NCBI GenBank assembly: GCA_002340985.1
Contig: DDNC01000020.1
Span: 682 to 28,589 of the forward strand
DNA: 27,908 nucleotides
Reading direction: 5' to 3'
From: Firmicutes bacterium UBA2530
GTDB lineage: Bacteria > Bacillota > Clostridia > Tissierellales > Sedimentibacteraceae
Shown piece after piece: positions 16,818 through 24,414 of the stretch. The notes under the pieces are model-generated. The model searched no databases and was not told the origin of the DNA. It saw nothing but the letters and a program-made list of their open reading frames with translations. Made by a program: the position numbers and the translations under genes. Each line of letters opens with the position of its first letter. The first letter of the stretch is position 1.

Positions 16818-17018
16818 TTACGCTACAGTAACGTTGCTTGCCTGAGGTCCTTTTTGACCGTCAACAATTTCAAAGTTTACTTTTTGACCTTCTTCAAGAG
16901 TTTTGAAGCCGTCAGATGATATTGCAGAGAAATGTACAAAAACATCTTTGCCGTCATCGCAAGAAATAAAACCAAAACCTTTTTTAGAATCAAACCATTT
17001 AACTGTGCCTGTTTTCAT
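16818..17018 (-). CDS. cspA: Cold-shock protein, CspA family
   Basis: This 66-residue protein is one complete cold-shock domain. The RNA-binding motifs KGFGFI (RNP1, about 13-18) and VFVHFSAI (RNP2, about 26-33) are intact, as is the N-terminal GTVKWF. Such proteins bind single-stranded RNA and DNA and act as RNA chaperones. The start follows GGAGGG on the minus strand. It is monocistronic, opposite in direction to both neighbours, with its own promoter and terminator. Whether it is induced by cold or constitutive cannot be told. Confidence 0.97.
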   Translation of the reverse strand: MKTGTVKWFDSKKGFGFISCDDGKDVFVHFSAISSDGFKTLEEGQKVNFEIVDGQKGPQASNVTVA

Positions 17019-17054
17019 TAAAAAAACCCTCCGATATTTAAAAAAGATACCTGT

Positions 17055-17083
17055 ATTGTAACAGTTTTTTGTTTAAATTGCAA
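17055..17083 (-). promoter_or_regulatory. SigA-type promoter of cspA
   Basis: On the minus strand TTGCAA (17083-17078) and TACAAT (17060-17055) are 17 bp apart, with a TG dinucleotide just upstream of the -10. The leader to the ATG would be only about 30 bases. Confidence 0.65.
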
Positions 17084-17292
17084 TACATATTTATAGAAAA
17101 AAGTAAAATATTTTCATTTTTGCAGCAGGCTGTGTACAAGAGTTATTGAAAAATCGAAAGGCTGTGAAAATGTTTTTACAATGCAGCTTTTATAATAAAA
17201 AACGTATGAAATTACATGGAATTATCGACGGATTGTTAATGTTTTAACTTTTTTAAATGAAGCCGCGGCATATATATATTTTTAATAATAAA
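17084..17292. other. AT-rich gap between cspA and the first LCP gene
   Basis: The gap between the two divergent genes is 350 bp (17019-17368) and holds both their promoters. The middle part is AT-rich with no open frame of note. An imperfect hairpin around 17159-17187 (GCTG...CAGC with A/T arms) and the 8-base palindrome GCCGCGGC near 17264-17271 are visible, but I see no RNA gene or protein there. Confidence 0.4.
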
Positions 17293-17321
17293 TTGAAAAA
17301 TCTGCTAAGCTTTGATATAAT
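17293..17321 (+). promoter_or_regulatory. SigA-type promoter of the LCP-alr operon
   Basis: TTGAAA (17293-17298) is followed after 17 bp by a perfect TATAAT (17316-17321), 47 bp before the LCP start codon. Confidence 0.75.
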
Positions 17322-17368
17322 TATCGGGTAATATTTTATTTTAACAGGGAAAATTAAAGGGTGAACAA

Positions 17369-18322
17369 ATGCTGAAACATTTTTTTAAGATTTTTTTTGC
17401 ATCCTTCATATTGATATCGGTGATACTAATCTCGACTGCCGCAGGCTACATGCTCTTTTTTGACAAGGACATTGTAATAGGAGCGATAGTGCCTGCAGAT
17501 ACGGGAAAAAACAAGCAATTGGAATTTTACGAATCGTCCACATTTGATTACAGTACGGATATCGGGAGGGCGGCAAAAGAGACCAGAAGATTTAATGTGC
17601 TTATTGTGGGGCTTGAAAATGTAAGAACAGATACCATAATGGTTGCAAGCTATGATATTGGAAATAAAACGGCAGATTTGATATCAATTCCAAGGGATAC
17701 ATATTTTCCGATAAATTCCGGAGACAGCCCGGAACAAAAAAAGATTAATTCCGTCTATGCAAGAGAAGGGATAGAGTATCTCGTTCCGGCACTTGAAAAA
17801 TCGCTGGGTATTCCTCTGGAGAAATATGTTATTGTGGATTATGAGGCTGTTGTGTCATGTGTAGACATTCTGGGAGGAGTTGAGGTGGATGTACCTTTTC
17901 ATATGGTATATTCCGATCCATATGATAAACCTCCTCTGAATATAGACATACCGGAAGGAACTCAGCTTCTTGACGGAAAACAATCATTGAATTTTTTAAG
18001 ATACCGAAAGGGATATGCCAATCAGGATTTGGGAAGAATAAACGCTCAGCAGCAATTTATAAAATCAGCAATGAAAAAGGCGCTGGGATTAAAGCTTCCG
18101 GCTCTGATAAACGAAGCATATTCGCATATTGAAACAAATGTAAGAATCACGGACATACTTGGTATGGCTGATGGGATTGCGGGATTTTCCGCAGAAAGCA
18201 TCAACATGAATACTTTGCCGGGGGAGGAAATGCCTCTGGAGGGATTGTCCTTTTTCATTCCTGATGAGGATGCTATAAAAATTATGGTCAACGGAATGTA
18301 CAAAACAGAAAAAACGGAATAA
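17369..18322 (+). CDS. LytR-CpsA-Psr (LCP) family ligase, copy 1
   Basis: This 317-residue protein has a short cytoplasmic N-terminus, one membrane segment (about 9-31) and an extracytoplasmic LCP domain (about 75-245). LCP enzymes transfer undecaprenyl-pyrophosphate-linked polymers (teichoic acids, capsule) to peptidoglycan. Conserved residues are present: RTDT (Arg86, Asp88), SIPRDTY (Arg109, Asp110), GGVEVDVP and FLRYRKGYANQDLGRINAQQ (about 209-228) with the arginines that bind pyrophosphate. It is clearly homologous to the next gene, separated by 40 bp. The polymer attached is unknown; no teichoic acid genes are in the window. Confidence 0.93.
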   Translation: MLKHFFKIFFASFILISVILISTAAGYMLFFDKDIVIGAIVPADTGKNKQLEFYESSTFDYSTDIGRAAKETRRFNVLIVGLENVRTDTIMVASYDIGNKTADLISIPRDTYFPINSGDSPEQKKINSVYAREGIEYLVPALEKSLGIPLEKYVIVDYEAVVSCVDILGGVEVDVPFHMVYSDPYDKPPLNIDIPEGTQLLDGKQSLNFLRYRKGYANQDLGRINAQQQFIKSAMKKALGLKLPALINEAYSHIETNVRITDILGMADGIAGFSAESINMNTLPGEEMPLEGLSFFIPDEDAIKIMVNGMYKTEKTE

Positions 18323-18362
18323 AAAACTAATAAATTATTTGTATTAATGAAAGGCGGCATAT

Positions 18363-19337
18363 ATGAAGCATTTTTTCAAGGTATTCATAACATCACTTAT
18401 ATTATTTTCATTGGTTGCGACCGCAGGAATTTTTACATATGTAAAGTATTTTTCGCCGGAGAATATTGCGGAAGCAAAGCCCGGCAATGATGACGATGAA
18501 GATGATGACAACATTGACAAAGAATCAGAAACTCCTCTGGAAAAGGCAATGCGTGAGAGCAATCGCATCAACGTGTTGGTAGGTGGCTTTGAGGGACCAA
18601 GATCGGACACAATTATGCTGGCGAGCTTTGACAGAAAAACAAAGGAAGCCTCGATAATATCTATTCCGAGAGATACCTACTATTACAGAGAAGCATATGG
18701 AAGATATGAAGATACACAAAAAATCAATGCTGTTTACGGAACAAACAAAGAAAAAGGAATGAAGGCTCTAATTGAAGCAGTTGAGGAATTGACAGGAATC
18801 CCCATACACAACTATGTGAAGGTTGACTATAAGGGAGTAAGGGCTGCAGTGGATGCAATAGGCGGCGTGGAGGTTGATGTTAAATTTAACATGGTGTACT
18901 CTGATCCATATGACAATCCGCCGCTGTATATCAATATTCCTGCAGGGACAAAAATTATATACGGTGATAAATCAGTTGAATTTCTCCGTTACAGAGCTGG
19001 ATATCCTGATGGCGACCTTGGACGAATAAAGGCACAGCAGGGATTCATGAAGTCTGCGATTAAGAAATCATTGAGCCTCAAGCTGCCAAGTGTTATAAGT
19101 GCGGTGTATCCATATGTTGAGACAGACTTGACGCTTACGGATTTACTTGGACTGGGAAAAGACGCAATCGGATTCTCTATGGAAAATCTTGATACGGTAA
19201 CATTACCGGGAGGTGCTAAAACCATGGGAGGATTATCATTTTATATAGTTGACGGTGAAAAGACAACAGAGCTGCTGTACGGAATGTACGGTATAAACCT
19301 GTCTGCGGCGGCAGATGAGGAAGTACAAAGCAATTAA
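18363..19337 (+). CDS. LytR-CpsA-Psr (LCP) family ligase, copy 2
   Basis: This 324-residue protein has one N-terminal membrane segment (about 8-30), an acidic stretch rich in Asp and Glu (about 40-57), then an LCP domain (about 70-245). RSDT, SIPRDTY, GGVEVDV and FLRYRAGYPDGDLGRIKAQQ are intact. The domain order and long shared stretches such as MVYSDPYD show it arose by duplication of copy 1. The acidic linker is absent from copy 1. It probably attaches an undecaprenyl-linked polymer to the wall. alr follows 21 bp later, in the same transcript. Confidence 0.93.
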   Translation: MKHFFKVFITSLILFSLVATAGIFTYVKYFSPENIAEAKPGNDDDEDDDNIDKESETPLEKAMRESNRINVLVGGFEGPRSDTIMLASFDRKTKEASIISIPRDTYYYREAYGRYEDTQKINAVYGTNKEKGMKALIEAVEELTGIPIHNYVKVDYKGVRAAVDAIGGVEVDVKFNMVYSDPYDNPPLYINIPAGTKIIYGDKSVEFLRYRAGYPDGDLGRIKAQQGFMKSAIKKSLSLKLPSVISAVYPYVETDLTLTDLLGLGKDAIGFSMENLDTVTLPGGAKTMGGLSFYIVDGEKTTELLYGMYGINLSAAADEEVQSN

Positions 19338-19358
19338 AATATTTTATTTGGAGGAAGT

Positions 19359-20507
19359 ATGGATTCATTGCTTCGCGATACCTATGCAGAAATAAATCTG
19401 GACAACATAGCATACAATATGCGTAAAATTAAGGAGGTAGCGGGAGAAGGGGTTGCCGTTGCGGCAGTTGTAAAGGCTGACGGATATGGTCACGGTGCTG
19501 TAAATATTGCCGAAACAATTATGGAAAACGGCGGAGACTATCTTGCCGTTGCCACATTGTCCGAGGCTCTTGAGCTAAGAAGGCACTACATGAGCTATGA
19601 TATACTGATTATGGGATATACTCCCGACGAATATCTAAAGCACGTGGTAGAAAATAATATTACGCAGACGATTTTTTCTATAAGACAAGCCCGTCTGCTG
19701 AATGAGCTGGGCGAGGCGTACTCAGTCATACCGAAAGTGCATATAAAATATGATACGGGGTTTAACAGGCTTGGCTATAAGGATTCGCCAGAAAGCACCG
19801 ATGAAATATACAAAATCTTTTCTTTGAGCAACATTGAGGTTGAGGGTATATTTTCTCATCTTGCTCTGGCAGGTCAGGAAGAAGATGATATTCAGTACAA
19901 TAAATTTGTAGATGCTGTTAATAGAATTGAAGAAAAAGGCATATCATTCAAGTACAAGCATATATGCGACAGCATTTCAGCAATTGACTATCCGCAGTAC
20001 AGGCTGAATATGATAAGACCGGGTGCCATAATATACGGACTTAAGTCTTATCATGATGATTTGGTTGTATTTAAACAGGCAATGACCTTCAAAACGAAAA
20101 TATATCATATCAAGACCCTTGAAAAGGGTGAAGGCGTAAGCTATGACTATCTGTGGAAGGCGGATAAGAAATGCATTGTGGGGACACTGCCCTTCGGTTA
20201 TGCTGACGGCTATCCAAGAAATCTGAGAGATAAGGGATATGTCACAATCCACGGCAAAAAGGCACCGATTATAGGTGTTATATGTATGGACCAGTGCATG
20301 GTCGATTTAACAGATATACCTGAAGCTCGTGTAGGAGATGAGGTTGTGATATACGGAGACGGAACAGGAAACACAGCTGATATTCATGAAATTTCACAGC
20401 TTGCGGGTACTAATAAAAATGAAATAGTATGCAGGATTACAAGACGAACTCCAAGGGTATATATTAAGAACGGAAAAATTTATAAAATTATAAATTATTT
20501 ATTATAG
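19359..20507 (+). CDS. alr: Alanine racemase
   Basis: Alr is the PLP enzyme that interconverts L- and D-alanine, giving D-Ala for peptidoglycan. The 382-residue length is standard. The PLP lysine is in AVVKADGYGHG (Lys39), the catalytic tyrosine in GVSYDY (Tyr262), and the C-terminal domain has GVICMDQCMVDLTD (about 306-319). The ATG follows GGAGG. It lies between the LCP genes and two hydrolases, and the M20 gene starts 8 bp behind it, which suggests D-amino-acid or wall-peptide metabolism. Confidence 0.96.
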   Translation: MDSLLRDTYAEINLDNIAYNMRKIKEVAGEGVAVAAVVKADGYGHGAVNIAETIMENGGDYLAVATLSEALELRRHYMSYDILIMGYTPDEYLKHVVENNITQTIFSIRQARLLNELGEAYSVIPKVHIKYDTGFNRLGYKDSPESTDEIYKIFSLSNIEVEGIFSHLALAGQEEDDIQYNKFVDAVNRIEEKGISFKYKHICDSISAIDYPQYRLNMIRPGAIIYGLKSYHDDLVVFKQAMTFKTKIYHIKTLEKGEGVSYDYLWKADKKCIVGTLPFGYADGYPRNLRDKGYVTIHGKKAPIIGVICMDQCMVDLTDIPEARVGDEVVIYGDGTGNTADIHEISQLAGTNKNEIVCRITRRTPRVYIKNGKIYKIINYLL

Positions 20508-20515
20508 GAGACAGA

Positions 20516-21694
20516 ATGGATATTCAAAAGAGAGTTAATGAGATTTACGAGGATATTGTTGACATCAGGAGAGATTTCCATAAAAATCCCGAGCTGAGCC
20601 AGAAAGAATTCAGGACACAAAAGAAAATTCAGGAATACCTTAATCAATGGGGCATAGAAAATTATGAATGTGCCGAAACGGGTGTTGTTGGTATCATAAG
20701 GGGAAGAGGACAGGGAAAAACAGTCGGACTCAGGGGAGACATTGACGCACTTCCCATAAAAGAAAAAAGCAGTACAGGGTACTGCTCAATAAATGACGGA
20801 GTTATGCATGCATGCGGGCATGATGTACATACCACCGTAGTCTTGGGAGCTGCCAAGGTTCTTAAGGAGCTGGCGGATTCGGAGGAATCCATTGCAGGAA
20901 ACGTGAAGCTTTTTTTCCAACCTGCGGAGGAAACAATCGGAGGAGCAGACAGAATGGTCAAAGAAGGCTGCATGAAGAACCCTGATGTTGATTATGTATT
21001 GGGACTGCATGTAATGCCATACATAGATGCGGGCATGGTTGAACTCAAATATGGAAAGCTCAATGCATCCACGGATACAATAGTAATTACATTGAAGGGT
21101 AAAGCAGCCCACGGTGCATATCCGGACTTAGGCATTGATGCAATTGCAATGGCGGGATATGTAATCACCGCTATTCAGACAGTTGTGAGCAGAAATACTT
21201 CACCTCTCAATTCAGTGGTTGTTTCTCTGGGTAAGATTTCCGGAGGTGTCAAGGATAATGTTATTGCAGATGAGGTAGTTATAACAGGAACCCTGAGAGC
21301 GCTGGATGATGCCACAAGAAGCTATACAAAGCAAAGAATAAGAGAAATAGCAGAGAACACTGCTAAGGCCTTTGGAGGAATCGGGACAGTGCATTTTGAG
21401 GACGGATATCAGGCTCTCATAAATAACGACGAGGTGGTTGATGTAATCAAGGAAAATGCCGAAATGCTTCTTGGCAGGGAAAATGTGGTATTTAAGGAAT
21501 TCCCAAGCCTTGGAGCAGAAGACTTTTCATATTTTGCTGACGCTGCAAAGGGCGGGTTCTTCCACCTGGGATGCGGAAACAAAAAATTAGGAATTACAGC
21601 ATCAATACATACCGAAAACTTTGACATTGATGAAGAATGCCTGAAGGTTGGAGTGCTGATGCAGGTGAACAATGTATTATCGCTGTTGAAATAA
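20516..21694 (+). CDS. M20 family amidohydrolase (hippurate/N-acyl-amino-acid hydrolase-like)
   Basis: This 392-residue cytoplasmic zinc hydrolase is of the M20D family. Seen are the N-terminal RRDFHKNPELS (18-28), LRGDIDALPI (about 72-81), MHACGHDVHT (about 97-106), QPAEE (about 135-139), GLHV, KGKAAHGAYP (dimer domain) and the C-terminal IHTENFDID. Enzymes of this type remove acyl or acetyl groups from amino acids or cleave dipeptides (N-acetyl-diaminopimelate, indole-acetyl amino acids, hippurate). Its context between alr and a D-aminopeptidase points to peptides with D-residues, but that is inference. The start follows AGGAGA 8 bp after alr. Confidence 0.9.
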   Translation: MDIQKRVNEIYEDIVDIRRDFHKNPELSQKEFRTQKKIQEYLNQWGIENYECAETGVVGIIRGRGQGKTVGLRGDIDALPIKEKSSTGYCSINDGVMHACGHDVHTTVVLGAAKVLKELADSEESIAGNVKLFFQPAEETIGGADRMVKEGCMKNPDVDYVLGLHVMPYIDAGMVELKYGKLNASTDTIVITLKGKAAHGAYPDLGIDAIAMAGYVITAIQTVVSRNTSPLNSVVVSLGKISGGVKDNVIADEVVITGTLRALDDATRSYTKQRIREIAENTAKAFGGIGTVHFEDGYQALINNDEVVDVIKENAEMLLGRENVVFKEFPSLGAEDFSYFADAAKGGFFHLGCGNKKLGITASIHTENFDIDEECLKVGVLMQVNNVLSLLK

Positions 21695-21725
21695 ACGGCA
21701 TAAAATTACATATAGGGAGGCAAAA

Positions 21726-22520
21726 ATGAAGGTATTTATAAGTGTGGACATTGAAGGTGTTACAGGAGTCACATCCTGGAGTGAAACAACTCTGGGCAAT
21801 TCAGATTATACTCAGTTTGCGGAGCAGATGACAAAGGAGACGATTGCTGCATGTGAAGGTGCCATTGCAATGGGGGCAAAAGAAATATTTGTCAAGGATG
21901 CGCATGACTCGGCAAGAAACATAGATATTCAAAAGCTTCCGAGATGCGTGAAGCTAATGCGCGGATGGACCAGCACGCCTGACTCCATGGTTGCGGGACT
22001 GGATGAATCATTTGATGCTGCAATATTCATAGGCTATCATTCTGCCGCAGGAACTGACGGAAATCCTCTGGCGCATACCATGAATACATCAAGTAACTAT
22101 ATTCTTGTCAATGGTGAAAAGGCATCCGAATTCGTATTTAATACATACATAGCCGCAGATTACGGCGTACCTGTTGTGTTCATGAGCGGAGATAAGATGC
22201 TTTGCGAGGCTGCAAAGGGATTAGTTCCACAGATTGAAACATTGGCCGTAAAGGAAGGAATAGGCGGAGCTACAGCAAGCATTAATCCTGACCTGGCATG
22301 CGATATGATAAAGGAAGGCGTAATAAAGGGCTTGAAGCGCATCGAGGCCTGCAAAATAGAAATACCGGAGCAATTCGAGACTGTAATCAATTACAAGGAG
22401 CATAAAGACGCTAAGCATGCTTCTTTCTACCCCGGAGTAACACAGGTTGACTCACATACAATAAAATACACAGCAAATTCCGTAAAAGAATTTGCAACCA
22501 CAAGAATGTTTATTTTGTAG
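21726..22520 (+). CDS. dppA: D-aminopeptidase, M55 family (DppA-like)
   Basis: This 264-residue protein is of the M55 family. Zinc ligands are visible: Asp8 and Glu10 in SVDIEGVTG, His60 in KDAHD, His105 in GYHSAAG, plus a glutamate in the region about 131-135. Bacillus subtilis DppA releases D-amino acids such as D-Ala from short peptides and forms a decameric barrel in the cytoplasm. In Bacillus it lies with a dipeptide transporter; here it follows alr and an M20 amidohydrolase instead. The product D-Ala can be converted by alr, so the unit may recycle wall peptides. The gene is followed at once by a strong terminator. Confidence 0.92.
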   Translation: MKVFISVDIEGVTGVTSWSETTLGNSDYTQFAEQMTKETIAACEGAIAMGAKEIFVKDAHDSARNIDIQKLPRCVKLMRGWTSTPDSMVAGLDESFDAAIFIGYHSAAGTDGNPLAHTMNTSSNYILVNGEKASEFVFNTYIAADYGVPVVFMSGDKMLCEAAKGLVPQIETLAVKEGIGGATASINPDLACDMIKEGVIKGLKRIEACKIEIPEQFETVINYKEHKDAKHASFYPGVTQVDSHTIKYTANSVKEFATTRMFIL

Positions 22521-22530
22521 AATTGAAAAC

Positions 22531-22560
22531 AAAAAACGGAGACTAAATCTCCGTTTTTTT
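22531..22560. terminator. Bidirectional rho-independent terminator
   Basis: A 12-bp stem with six A-T pairs at its base (22531-22542 with 22548-22559), a CTAAA loop and A- and T-runs on both sides serves dppA and the convergent chemoreceptor gene. It overlaps the last base of the receptor's stop codon. Confidence 0.9.
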
Positions 22561-24220
22561 ATTGGGCTAATTTGAATTTACTGATTTCATCCATAAGCAG
22601 TTCAGCCTGTGCAGATAATTCCTCTGCTGATGCGGAGCTTTCTTCTGCCGATGCTGCGTTGCTCTGTACAACATCAGAAATTTGCTCTATATTGAAGGTT
22701 ATTTGCTCTATTGTAGATTTCTGTTTGTATGAACCATTTTCAATTTCGGACATTATTTCACCCACAGTCGATATTTTATGGGAAACATCCTGAAGAACGC
22801 TGGCAGTTTCAGAAGCTACTTTCGTTCCGTTTTCAACTGCAAGTACAGTATCCAAGGTTAATTGAGCTGTATCTCTTGCAGCCTCACCGGATTTTACGGC
22901 GAGGTTTCGTACTTCATCCGCTACGACGGCAAATCCCTTGCCTGCCTCACCGGCACGTGCCGCTTCTATGGAAGCATTCAGAGCAAGTATATTAGTCTGA
23001 AATGCAATATCATCTATAATTTTTGTTATGCCGGAAATTTTTGCAGAGAAGTCACCAATTTTCTCCATGGCACCAAGCATTTCCGACATATGCTCATTGC
23101 TTTTTTTAATGCCGTGATCTGCCTGATTCACATATTCTGACGCTTTTTCCACATGGGTGGTATTTTCATTTGCCTCTTGCAGGACTTCAGCAATTGCGCT
23201 GTTCAGCTCCTCTATGGAAGCCGCCTGTTCCGTAGCGCCGGAAGCAATATTTTGGGTTGTGCTTGCTACCTCATAAATTCCCGAATTTACCTGTTCGGCG
23301 GCAATGTTAAATCCGCTGAGAAGATTATTCAAGTTTGCCAAGGTTTTATTGAGTGACAGCATCATGACATCCCTGTCGGAACGAGGACTGCTTTTAACAG
23401 TCAAATCGCCGATTTCTATGGCTTCCACAACTCTCACCTGCTCGCGTATGCCATCTATCATATTGTTGAAATCTCTTGCCAGCTGGCCGATTTCATCCTC
23501 ACTGTCAACTTCCACAGAAACATCAACATTTCCCTTTGCAATTTCATTGGTTGCCTTTACAAGCTTTTCAATCTGGCCGGCAATCATCTTATCTAAGTTT
23601 CTTACCAAAAATAATAGCCAAAATACAGAAAAAACAATAAATGCTCCACCGGCTGTATATGCCGCCATAGCAGCCTTCTTCGATCTCTCCATGGCTGTAT
23701 TTGCGTAATTCGCGTTGAGTGCCTCTATCTGATTTAGATAATCCGTCATGCTTTCGTTAATTTCAGAGTCAGAAAGCAGGAGCTCAAGTGCTGCGGAGGA
23801 ATTTTTTTGAATTGCAAATTCCTTGAGCTTACTCTTGAAAATTTCATAATCACCCAAATACAGAGACTTGATTTTATCAAGGAGCTCCTGGTTTTCCTGA
23901 GTATTGACCGTTCCCTCATATATGCTGAAATCCTCAAGCATTTCATTGTGAAGCCTTTCTAATTCATCTACATAGTTCATGGTTGCAGTGCTGACGGCAT
24001 CCATTATTACGATGTCTCTTGATACTGCGCGCTCATGCTGGTATATTTCGCGCATTCTTCCAACGGTATTTGAGGCTGTGAAATTATCGGAATAGAGTTT
24101 CTCAAGTCTTGAATTTGCGGTTATTATGGTATAGAATGACACGATGCACATAACCAATATTAATATTCCCAGAGAGCCAAGACTTACTGACAGCTTTTTT
24201 CGTATTTTATAGTTTTTCAT
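22559..24220 (-). CDS. Methyl-accepting chemotaxis protein
   Basis: This 553-residue inner-membrane receptor has a transmembrane segment (about 13-34), an extracytoplasmic four-helix-bundle sensor region (about 35-183), a second transmembrane segment (about 184-206), a HAMP domain (about 207-260) with a second HAMP-like stretch (about 260-310), and a coiled-coil signalling domain. The conserved hairpin tip is intact (about 403-442), with IAFQTNILALNASIEAARAG and KGFAVVADEVRNLA. No C-terminal CheR-tether pentapeptide is present. The ligand is unknown. The minus-strand ATG follows AGAGGAG. The upstream region is shared with the divergent AraC-type gene, and the gene converges on dppA. Confidence 0.96.
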   Translation of the reverse strand: MKNYKIRKKLSVSLGSLGILILVMCIVSFYTIITANSRLEKLYSDNFTASNTVGRMREIYQHERAVSRDIVIMDAVSTATMNYVDELERLHNEMLEDFSIYEGTVNTQENQELLDKIKSLYLGDYEIFKSKLKEFAIQKNSSAALELLLSDSEINESMTDYLNQIEALNANYANTAMERSKKAAMAAYTAGGAFIVFSVFWLLFLVRNLDKMIAGQIEKLVKATNEIAKGNVDVSVEVDSEDEIGQLARDFNNMIDGIREQVRVVEAIEIGDLTVKSSPRSDRDVMMLSLNKTLANLNNLLSGFNIAAEQVNSGIYEVASTTQNIASGATEQAASIEELNSAIAEVLQEANENTTHVEKASEYVNQADHGIKKSNEHMSEMLGAMEKIGDFSAKISGITKIIDDIAFQTNILALNASIEAARAGEAGKGFAVVADEVRNLAVKSGEAARDTAQLTLDTVLAVENGTKVASETASVLQDVSHKISTVGEIMSEIENGSYKQKSTIEQITFNIEQISDVVQSNAASAEESSASAEELSAQAELLMDEISKFKLAQ

Positions 24221-24364
24221 ATAATCTCCTCTTGCGTAAAAAATTTTGCTACTTAATAATCGGCTGAAAAAGAAATAAAGTAAGTCTGTATTTTAAAGGA
24301 ATGGATATATAATTGAGATAATAGAAATAAAATTGCAGTAATCTTTAAACATTATCAAACAAAA

Positions 24365-24393
24365 TTGACTTTTAGCAATTATTTCAATATAAT
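24365..24393 (+). promoter_or_regulatory. SigA-type promoter of the AraC-type regulator
   Basis: TTGACT (24365-24370) and a perfect TATAAT (24388-24393) are 17 bp apart, ending 21 bp before the ATG. The leader would be very short, with GAGG at 24401-24404. Confidence 0.8.
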
Positions 24394-24414
24394 CATATCC
24401 GAGGTACATAAATT

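Noticed and set aside
17140..17200. Possible small RNA or terminator in the cspA-LCP gap
   Set aside because: The stem has several bulges and no T-run or matching promoter, so it was not called as an RNA gene.
22572..23708. Several plus-strand open frames under the chemoreceptor gene
   Set aside because: They are antisense shadows of a well-conserved chemoreceptor and show no ribosome site or domain.
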